Positions 56,673-64,000 of a stretch of DNA of 64,000 nucleotides are shown here, in pieces. The notes below the pieces were generated by a model, which was given only the letters and a program-made list of their open reading frames with translations, did not search any database and was not told the origin of the DNA. The position numbers and the translations under genes are program-made. Source of the stretch: Mytilus trossulus (lineage: Eukaryota > Mollusca > Bivalvia > Mytilida > Mytilidae); assembly GCF_036588685.1 (NCBI RefSeq), contig NC_086378.1:77951127-78015126 (forward strand), given 5' to 3'. The number at the start of each line of letters is the position of its first letter. The stretch's first letter is position 1.

Positions 56673-58604
56673 CTATCGAAGCTGGACCACTTGCACACCC
56701 CTTTTGAATGATTCAAGGGTTGTGCAGCTTACTATGTGTTGTGGCAGTCCATTCCAGATTCTGATGGTATCTGGGAAAAACGAGTGACGATAAACTTGAG
56801 TCCTGGCATAAGGAACGAGGAATCGTTCATTGTGTCCTCTTACTGTTGATATTACTGGCTGTAAATTCGTTGTTGGTACTGCAATCAGTTCGTGTACTAC
56901 TCTGTAGAACATGATGACCTTACACTGAGCTCTTCTTTCCTGTAGTGTCTTCCAGTTTAATGCTTGTAGCATTGATGTTACGCTACTCGTTCTTCTGTAG
57001 TCATTAAGAACAAATCGTGCGCATCGACGTTGTATAGCTTCTAATTTGTTTATGTTGTCCTTAGTAGATGGATCCCAGATGGTGCTAGAGTATTCCATGA
57101 GTGGTCTTACAAGCGTTTGATAACATAATGCTTTTGTTTTACTAGGACAACTTTTGATGTTCCTTTGAAGAAAAGCTCGGGTGGAGTTAGCTTTCTTTGT
57201 GATGTTGTCAATGTGTTTGTTCCAACTCAATGTTTTGTGTATTGAGACGCCAAGATATTTCGCAGAGTCCACCTCTTCTAGGATGTGGCCGTGGATGTTA
57301 TAATTTGCCTTGACTATTTTCCGCTTTGTTGTTACTCTGAGGAGTTGGCATTTTTGGGGGTGGAATTCCATCTGCCAATCTGCCTCCCATTGTTGAAGTC
57401 CATCCAGGTCGTTTTGGAGTGTGTTCACATCCGTTTCGCTTCTTATCTGTCGGTAGAGGACGCAGTCGTCTGCAAAAAGTCTAACATTTGAAGATGACAC
57501 ATACTCTGGGAGGTCATTTATAAAGATAAGAAACATAAGCGGACCAAGCACACTACCTTGTGGGACTCCAGACTGCACTGGTGAGGTTTCTGATGATTCT
57601 CCTTCCAGAAGTACACATTGCTGTCTGTCCTCCAGAAAGTTTCTCAGCCATTTTAATGTTGTTCCTCTAATACCGTAATGGTCGATCTTGTACAGTAGTC
57701 GTTCATGTGGGACTTTGTCAAAGGCCTTTGAAAAGTCTAAGAGAATTAGATCTACTTGCTCTTTATTGTCGATGTTTTTGGCTAGGTCTTGGATCGTGAG
57801 GATGAGTTGGGATTCACACGACCGTTCTTTTCTAAAACCATGTTGAGCATCGGTCAGGATGGAGTGGTTTTCCAGGTGTTTGATGACATTGGTACAGATG
57901 ATATGCTCCAATAGTTTACATAGTATTGCAGTTAGCGAGACTGGTCGGTAGTTTGATGCTTGACTACGGTCCCCTTTCTTAAATATTGGTACTACATTTG
58001 CATTTTTCCAGTCAGATGGTAATGTGCCTTGGTCTACTGAGGCTTGGAAAAAGGTGGTTAGTATTGGCGATATTTCAGGAGCTATTGATTTCAATAATCT
58101 TGTAGAGATTTCATCTGGCCCTGATGCTTTATGTATGTTTAGATTTGATAGTAGTTTGTGTACTCCGTTTTCCCCAATGGTGATGTTTTCCATGTGTGGG
58201 TACGGGTTTGTTTTCATTTTCTTTATGGTTGTCTTGTCTTCATTGCTGTTAAATACTGAAGAGAACTGATTGTTGAGTATATTTGCCTTCATTTTGTTAT
58301 CCGAATATGTGAGGCCATCTGTGTTTCTAAGTGGTGCAACTCCTCCATTTTCGCATCTTTTATTCTTGATGAAACTCCAGAACTTCTTAGGATTGGATTT
58401 CTGCTCTGGGCTTATGATGTCATGTATGTATGTAGAATATGCTTTCTTACATTCTTTTTGTGAGGTCTTTTTTATATTTTTGTATCTCTTTATATCTTTA
58501 GTTGATTTTGTTGTTCGAGCTTTTTTAAAAGCTTTCTTTTTCCTTCGAGTGATACGCTTTATTGTACCGTTTATCCATGGTTGGTGGAATCTTGTTGAAG
58601 ACAT
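56673..58604 (-). CDS. LINE ORF2, reverse-transcriptase part
   Basis: 643 residues from the first Met in this frame, which continues the endonuclease frame after frameshifts. Reverse-transcriptase landmarks in order: GPDEISTRLLK, DWKNANVVPIFKKGDRS, YRPVSLTAILCKLLE, GFRKERSCESQL, LLDFSKAFDKVPH (motif A, catalytic Asp), SGVPQGSVLGPLMFLIFINDL (motif B), VRLFADDCVLYR (motif C, FADD), then the thumb and a C-terminal region with RRCARFVLNDYRRTSSVTSM and FFPDTIRIWNGLP. The catalytic Asp residues are present. The protein would copy its own RNA at a nicked target. The first residues (SSTRFHQPWINGTIKR) belong to the linker, so the true start is in the endonuclease part. Confidence 0.9.
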   Translation of the reverse strand: MSSTRFHQPWINGTIKRITRRKKKAFKKARTTKSTKDIKRYKNIKKTSQKECKKAYSTYIHDIISPEQKSNPKKFWSFIKNKRCENGGVAPLRNTDGLTYSDNKMKANILNNQFSSVFNSNEDKTTIKKMKTNPYPHMENITIGENGVHKLLSNLNIHKASGPDEISTRLLKSIAPEISPILTTFFQASVDQGTLPSDWKNANVVPIFKKGDRSQASNYRPVSLTAILCKLLEHIICTNVIKHLENHSILTDAQHGFRKERSCESQLILTIQDLAKNIDNKEQVDLILLDFSKAFDKVPHERLLYKIDHYGIRGTTLKWLRNFLEDRQQCVLLEGESSETSPVQSGVPQGSVLGPLMFLIFINDLPEYVSSSNVRLFADDCVLYRQIRSETDVNTLQNDLDGLQQWEADWQMEFHPQKCQLLRVTTKRKIVKANYNIHGHILEEVDSAKYLGVSIHKTLSWNKHIDNITKKANSTRAFLQRNIKSCPSKTKALCYQTLVRPLMEYSSTIWDPSTKDNINKLEAIQRRCARFVLNDYRRTSSVTSMLQALNWKTLQERRAQCKVIMFYRVVHELIAVPTTNLQPVISTVRGHNERFLVPYARTQVYRHSFFPDTIRIWNGLPQHIVSCTTLESFKRGVQVVQLR

Positions 58605-59415
58605 TTTCGATGGTACGTTTGTCCCACATCTCTAATATTGAGCTCTGTGCGTTGTATAAGCCATGGAATATTTTGGATAGCTCCTGTGCCTCTGATTTCA
58701 TCTTTTCTATGTCTGCTCTTTTCCAGATGTAAATTTTTCTTTGCGTTGGTTTTGGGTGCATTGCTATCAATAAAGACAATGTCATGGTCGCCTATTGCAG
58801 GAATAGGTTCACATCTATTTACTAAGGATGGTCTGTTAGTGAGGAAGATGTCAAGTGTTGCTGATCCTCTTGTGGGGAATGTTACCACTTGATCTAGGCA
58901 GCAGTTATTTACCATGTCTACAAACCTATTATTGATTTGTGAAGAGTATTGGTTGCCACATACTGAATTTGATTTCCAGTCAATATCAGGAAGGTTTAGA
59001 TCTCCTCCTAGCCATAATATTGATGAATTATTTTCTTTAAATATTTCTTCTGCTGTATTACTCATTTTATCCATGTAGGTGATATCGCTGCTGGGTGGTC
59101 TATAGAGACATCCTACTATGATGGATTTACTGTCAGGTGTTGTTACTCTGATATATAAAGATTCTGTGTCACTTTGTACGGGTAGTTCTTCGCTGATGAT
59201 GATATCTTTTACAGCTATCAATACACCCCCGTATCCATCTGTACGATCTTTTCTATATACTGAGTATTGTGGTGGAAATATCTCAGAGCTTAATATGTCT
59301 GGTCTTAGCCATGTTTCAGTCCCTAATATTATTTCGGGATTGGAGGTGTCTATCATGTTCAATAATTCTTCTTTTTTGTTCTTTATACTTTGAAAATTCA
59401 CAACAACGATTTTAG
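58571..59415 (-). CDS. LINE ORF2, AP-type endonuclease part (frameshifted from the RT part)
   Basis: APE-like endonuclease: VVVNFQSIKNK (catalytic Asn), GTETWL (Glu), GYGGVLIAVK, GCLYRPPSS, GGDLNLPDIDW (Asp and Asn), SATLDIFLTN, and AIGDHDIV (terminal Asp-His). The frame is open upstream of the Met at 59401 (KIVVVNFQSI), so 59401 is probably not the native start. After the DHDIV phrase the correct frame shifts by one base at an AAAAA run near 58735 into KIYIWKRADIEKM..ILEMWDKRTIE (frame 58785-58525) and shifts again at an AAAA run near 58603 into the reverse-transcriptase frame. All metal-binding and catalytic motifs are intact. Confidence 0.88.
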
Positions 59416-59500
59416 TGTTATTGCCTTTATTATTTTGCTTCTGTTTGTCCTTTTTACTTTTTACTTTTTTTACTTTTTTTACTTTTTACTTTTTTTAATT

Positions 59501-61200
59501 TGTTTAGTAATTGTCAAATGTTAGTTATGTACATGTACATGATGTACAATGTATGATAACTGCAAATTGGTATTTACACACAGCTAAATGTGATATTATC
59601 TTTTGTGTGTTTGATAACCATGATGGATTGTTGTTTTAACTTGCTTTGATGTAAATGATTATGATTTATCCAACACCAAAAAGTTGTCAGAATGTCACTT
59701 TATTTTAAACAAATGGAAAAAATATATTTATAGCAAAACATGCACTAACCATTTTTGCTAACCATGCTAACCAAAATATCTCCTTATTTTGAAAAATTTA
59801 ATACAAAAAAAATCATGAAAACAAAGCAATTCACTCACCATTGCTAACCAAAACATGATTAAGATCAATGTATTCAACACTAAAAAAAACCTTGAGAATC
59901 TCTGAAACAATAAAATATTTATGTATTTACTAAATACACTTAGACTTACCAAAACTCGATTACAAAATTATTACGGTAAACACAAAACCAATTAAAGGGT
60001 TCAAATGTGTAGGGTGCTAACAAAACTTTGGGCACAAGGTTGTATGGGGCAAAAGTGAAAGGGGGCAAACATGAATTTGGGCTAACGGATCTGGATTCAT
60101 CCTCAAATGAATCCCACCACTACAAACAAATAAGTTACTAGCAATATCGTACATGTTTTCTGTCTACTGGTTATTTTTTTATTAAAGACCATAGACCACT
60201 TTTGAGTTATGTCCTGGAAAATCTGTCGATTATGTACACCTGTATAAATGACTAGGATCTATCATCCTGTGAATCTCTGTTATAATGTAAATGTTATTTC
60301 TCAAAGAACCCTCATCATGTTTGCTGTCAATTTGTAAGATCTATATGAGTCATGTATACTGCAGACTAAATTGTTGTAGTCCTCTCCCTCTTTATTATTA
60401 TTTTTTTTTAATTTAGAAAGATTTTCACATTATAGTGAAACATCTTACTATTTACAAGCTTAAGCCAAAAAAACAATATGTTTCCCCCCGAACACTCTGT
60501 ACCAAATTACAATCAGTGAAATGAATTTAATAATGACTATTAGTGCTCTCAGTTTGGTTTTAACAAATTTTATGTTCTAAATAAATGATTTTTAAACTTG
60601 TATATATTAGTATCTATAGAGTATTAAACTTAGCTACATGCTTGTTAAAGATATGTCATAAAATATAGGCAAACATATTTTGCCGAAGCGGACCGAGGCA
60701 AAATTTTTTTGAAGTGTTTTGATGCCACTGAAGGCCCGAAAAGCAAAAACAAATAATGCAAATCCTCCCATCTGGTTTTAAATTTGCAAAGTACTTAAAA
60801 TTCGGGGAATTAAGATAAGAATTATACATTGTGCCCGACGTCAATGGGAACTTTTTTTCCAATAAGACCGCCGTGTTTGCTATCCTATGTGGTATTTGAT
60901 TTTTTTCAGTGAGAATGCGCTTAAGTGCCCTTTTTTAAAAATGTGCCCCTCTATTTTCAAATCCTAGCTGGAACACTGCAATGAAATAGGGTAGGTAGGT
61001 ACATGTAGGCAATATCATTTTATTTTATGACAGTTTTTAGCTGGTTACTATCAGGGAATCAGTCTGAATTTAGCAGTGCTACATGTAGTTTGAAAATGGC
61101 ATTAGAAATTGTTAAGGTGGGCACTTACAAATAAGGTAGGAAGAGTTAGCAGAAACACATGTATCTTTTTTTTTGGCCTTATTCTTAAAGAAATCAATTT
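59501..61200. other. Intergenic, upstream of EXOC2
   Basis: AT-rich. It contains a GCCC/GGGC-rich phrase at 59995-60095 (see findings) and no coding frame that I can support. The EXOC2 promoter and first non-coding exon probably lie in this stretch. Confidence 0.4.
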
Positions 61201-61274
61201 AACATATACATGCGCATAAACTTTTCATATGCATATTTTTACAGAAAACTACTGAAGTGTAAAACAAGAATAGT

Positions 61275-62488
61275 ATGAGTAGATCTGGACCACCGTTAGT
61301 GACTGGGGTAGCACCAAAAGAAGGACCCCCTGGAACCAGAATAACCATACGTGGAGAAAATCTAGGCTATGACCCAAAGGATTTAATTGGTTTGTTCCAA
61401 ATTTTAGTTATCATGTCTTGTTAAATGCACTAAAGACAAAAGTTGAAGCACATAAAAATTTTAACATTTGCAGCCACTACCTGTTTGCTGATACTAAGGA
61501 TGAAATCTTACAACTATCATTATACAAGGAATATTTTCATTCAGACTGCTTTCAAGCTTGTTGAAAGCTAGTTGATTTGTAAGGCATTGATTATCCCAAA
61601 AGAATTTACCAGACACAATGTAAATTATAACAAATCTCAGTATGTTTGTACTGTTTAAAATTTACAAAAAGATCAGAATGAATCTATTTCATATTTGTTC
61701 AAGTGAATTGCAAGTACTGTGTTGTGATTATAAAAATTCATCTGATGTAAAATGTGTCAATATAAAAATAATAATAAGTTTTCAATATGACGACCAAATA
61801 CTAAATGGCATAGATGTCAGCAACTATCATGACTATAGGTGATCACTGTACATTTAAAAATTATCAAATATAAAAAGAAGATGTAGTATGATTGTCAATG
61901 AGACAACTCTCTACAGGAGACCAACTGACACAGAAAATAACAACTTTAGGTCACTGTATAGCCTTCCACAATCAGCAAAGCCCAGACCCCATAGTCAGTT
62001 AAAAAAGGCCCAGAAATGAAAAATGTAAAACAATTCAAAACAAAATACAAACACATGTATGTATACACAGCAACAAACGACAACCGCTAAATTTTAGGCT
62101 CGAGACGTGGGACAGGCACATACAAAATGTATGAAAAAAACATTTATGTAATGTAAGCTATAAAAGGCATTCTCCAGACGTGGGGCAGGCACATACAAAA
62201 TGTATGATAAAACCCTTTATGTAATGTAAGCTATAAAAGGCATTGACATTACACAATGTAATACTGCTCATACATTAGAAAACCACATTTGTGATTTATC
62301 AAATGTTTTATTTCCAGGAGTGAAGATATGTGGATTGGATTGTTTATTGGCAGCTGATTGGAAATCTCCCAGTAAGATCATCGCCAGATCTGGTCCTGGT
62401 AAAGGTAAAGGAGATATCATTGTGATTACCAAATCAGGGGGACAGGGAACATGTACAGTAGGATTTAAAGGCTACTATGTACAAATAG
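61275..62488 (+). CDS. EXOC2: Exocyst complex component 2 (Sec5), first two coding exons
   Basis: Sec5 is a subunit of the octameric exocyst that tethers secretory vesicles to the plasma membrane; its N-terminal IPT/TIG domain binds the small GTPase Ral in mammals. A 3' acceptor (TTTTTACAG, ending 61244) precedes 30 bases of 5' UTR and the ATG at 61275. Exon A 61275-61389 encodes [20 protein letters not shown] then [11 protein letters not shown] and DLIG; exon B 62318-62488 encodes [36 protein letters not shown] and [14 protein letters not shown]. The join is in phase (1 nt carried). Together they cover the whole IPT fold, close to the animal EXOC2 start. Donor of exon A is the weak GTTTGT; donor of exon B is GTAAGG. 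The remaining ~800 residues lie beyond the window. Confidence 0.95.
61865..62260 (-). repeat. Interspersed repeat in EXOC2 intron, with an internal ~76-bp duplication
   Basis: GTAGTATGATTGTCAATGAG, CACAATCAGCAAAGCCCAGA and CAACAAACGACAACCGCTAA identify the 34435-34730 family, at its fullest here. Its end is duplicated: AGACGTGGGACAGGCACATA (~62103) recurs as AGACGTGGGGCAGGCACATA (~62177), each followed by ATTTATGTAATGTAAGCTAT-like sequence. Confidence 0.8.
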
Positions 62489-64000
62489 GTAAGGAATAAC
62501 ATTAGATATAGTATAATATTTATCATACCAGCAACCAAGCCTATTTACCAGGTGATCATTAAAGAATAACATAAGATATAGTATAATATTTATCATACCG
62601 GCAACCAAGCCTATTTACCAGGTGATCATTAAAGAATAACATTAGATATAGTATAATATTTATTATACCGGCAACCAAGCCTATTTACCAGGTGATCATT
62701 AAAGAATAACATAAGATATAGTATAATATTTATCATACCGGCAACCAAGCCTATTTACCAGGTGATCATTAAAGAATAACATTAGATATAGTATAATATT
62801 TATTATACCAGCAACCAAGCCTATTTACCAGGGGATCATTAAAGAATAACATTAGATATAGTATAATATTTATTATACCAGCAACCAAGCCTATTTACCA
62901 GGTGATCATTAAAGAATAACATTAGATATAGTATAATATTTATTATACCAGCAACCAAGCCTATTTACCAGGTGATCATTAAAGAATAACATTAGATATA
63001 GTATAATATTTATTATACCGGCAACCAAGCCTATTTACCAGGTGATCATTAAAGAATAACATAAGATATAGTATAATATTTATCATACCAGCAACCAAGC
63101 CTATTTACCAGGTGATCATTAAAGAATAACATTAGATATAGTATAATATTTATCATACCAGCAACCAAGCCTATTTACCAGGTGATCATTAAAGAATAAC
63201 ATTAGATATAGTATAATATTTATTATACCAGCAACCAAGCCTATTTACCAGGTGATCATTAAAGAATAACATTAGATATAGTATAATATTTATCATACCA
63301 GCAACCAAGCCTATTTACCAGGTGATCATTAAAGAATAACATTAGATATAGTATAATATTTATTATACCAGCAACCAAGCCTATTTACCAGGTGATCATT
63401 AAAGAATAACATTAGATATAGTATAATATTTATTATACCAGCAACCAAGCCTATTTACCAGGGGATCATTAAAGAATAACATTAGATATAGTATAATATT
63501 TATTATACCAGCAACCAAGCCTATTTACCAGGGGATCATTAAAGAATAACATTAGATATAGTATAATATTTATTATACCGGCAACCAAGCCTATTTACCA
63601 GGTGATCATTAAAGAATAACATTAGATATAGTATAATATTTATTATACCAGCAACCAAGCCTATTTACCAGGTGATCATTAAAGAATAACATAAGATATA
63701 GTATAATATTTATCATACCAGCAACCAAGCCTATTTACCAGGTGATCATTAAAGAATAACATTAGATATAGTATAATATTTATTATACCAGCAACCAAGC
63801 CTATTTACCAGGGGATCATTAAAGAATAACATTAGATATAGTATAATATTTATTATACCAGCAACCAAGCCTATTTACCAGGTGATCATTAAAGAATAAC
63901 ATTAGATATAGTATAATATTTATTATACCAGCAACCAAGCCTATTTACCAGGTGATCATTAAAGAATAACATTAGATATAGTATAATATTTATTATACCA
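62489..64000. repeat. 70-bp tandem array in EXOC2 intron, ~21 copies, runs off the window end
   Basis: The unit starts AAAGAATAACATTAGATATA, continues GTATAATATTTATTATACCA, then GCAACCAAGCCTATTTACCA and GGTGATCATT: exactly 70 bp, very homogeneous. Variable sites are ATTAG/ATAAG, TATTATACC/TATCATACC, ACCA/ACCG and AGGTGATC/AGGGGATC. The first unit is fused to the 5' splice site of the exon before it (GTAAGGAATAAC in place of TTAAAGAATAAC). The high identity points to recent expansion. Total length is unknown because the window ends inside it. Confidence 0.97.

Larger units (their letters stand above)
56512..59500 (-). mobile_element. Jockey/CR1-like LINE, 5' truncated, nearly intact
   Basis: On the minus strand: A-rich start (~59500), endonuclease frame (from 59415), reverse-transcriptase frame ending at 56673, a ~145-bp 3' UTR and a (GAA)n tail at 56512-56527. 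A gag-like first ORF is missing. The open frame continues upstream of the first Met into an AAAGT-repeat stretch, which suggests that the copy begins within or just before the endonuclease region. Two single-base frameshifts interrupt an otherwise continuous ORF2. No target-site duplication identified. Confidence 0.85.

Noticed and set aside
57285-59393. Plus-strand frames of 68-121 residues across the LINE
   Set aside because: They are complementary to the endonuclease and reverse-transcriptase frames, which account for the sequence.
62489-64000. Possible CRISPR array
   Set aside because: Units are directly contiguous with no unique spacers, and the context is an animal intron.

Overview
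The window is animal nuclear DNA, most probably from a marine mussel (Mytilus or a close bivalve relative). The evidence is: AT-rich sequence; genes split by introns with GT..AG borders; phase-consistent exons for a receptor-type guanylate cyclase and for the exocyst subunit Sec5/EXOC2; two long C2H2 zinc-finger genes; a lophotrochozoan-style somatomedin-B secreted protein; and several interspersed repeat families that I recognise as typical of mussel genomes. The species call is inference from recognised repeats, not a database match.

Layout, left to right. 1.7-4.9 kb (+): last three coding exons of a receptor-type guanylate cyclase; its last intron holds a 34-bp minisatellite with a 306-bp higher-order period. 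6.0-7.2 kb: a second, 23-bp degenerate array. 8.7-20.4 kb: no gene; interspersed repeats, an 830-bp inverted-repeat element (15.7-16.6 kb) and a 1-kb element whose terminal inverted repeats are strings of palindromes (18.3-19.3 kb). 20.7-23.0 kb: a decayed non-LTR reverse-transcriptase tail with another repeat inside it, then a collapsed Ty3/Gypsy-like copy. 23.1-25.6 kb (-): an apparently intact, three-exon DUF3504/Crypton-type tyrosine recombinase between imperfect terminal inverted repeats. 25.6-28.9 kb: no gene seen.

29.1-33.6 kb (+): a single-coding-exon zinc-finger protein of 1488 residues with 19 fingers, preceded by about eight 47-residue repeats and about twenty 9-residue repeats that resemble SUMO-interacting motifs. 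39.1-40.4 kb (+): a shorter 15-finger paralogue, probably a tandem duplicate. 40.5-41.8 kb: a composite repeat with about 148-bp internal periodicity and a nested insertion. 42.8-49.3 kb (-): a three-exon gene for a predicted secreted, possibly GPI-anchored somatomedin-B protein of 625 residues; its long first intron contains a reverse-transcriptase remnant. 50.6-52.2 kb: a decayed hAT DNA transposon. 55.1-55.6 kb: a foldback element. 56.5-59.5 kb (-): a nearly intact jockey/CR1-like LINE with two single-base frameshifts in A-runs. 61.2-62.5 kb (+): the first two coding exons of EXOC2. From its second splice donor to the window end runs a 70-bp tandem array of about 21 copies.

How the parts relate: the host genes (guanylate cyclase, zinc-finger pair, somatomedin-B protein, EXOC2) are functionally independent neighbours. 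Most of the remaining DNA is mobile-element debris in nested layers. The most interesting items are the TIR-flanked Crypton-like recombinase, the SIM-like repeat array in the long zinc-finger protein, and the two intronic arrays made of units that contain donor-like splice motifs.
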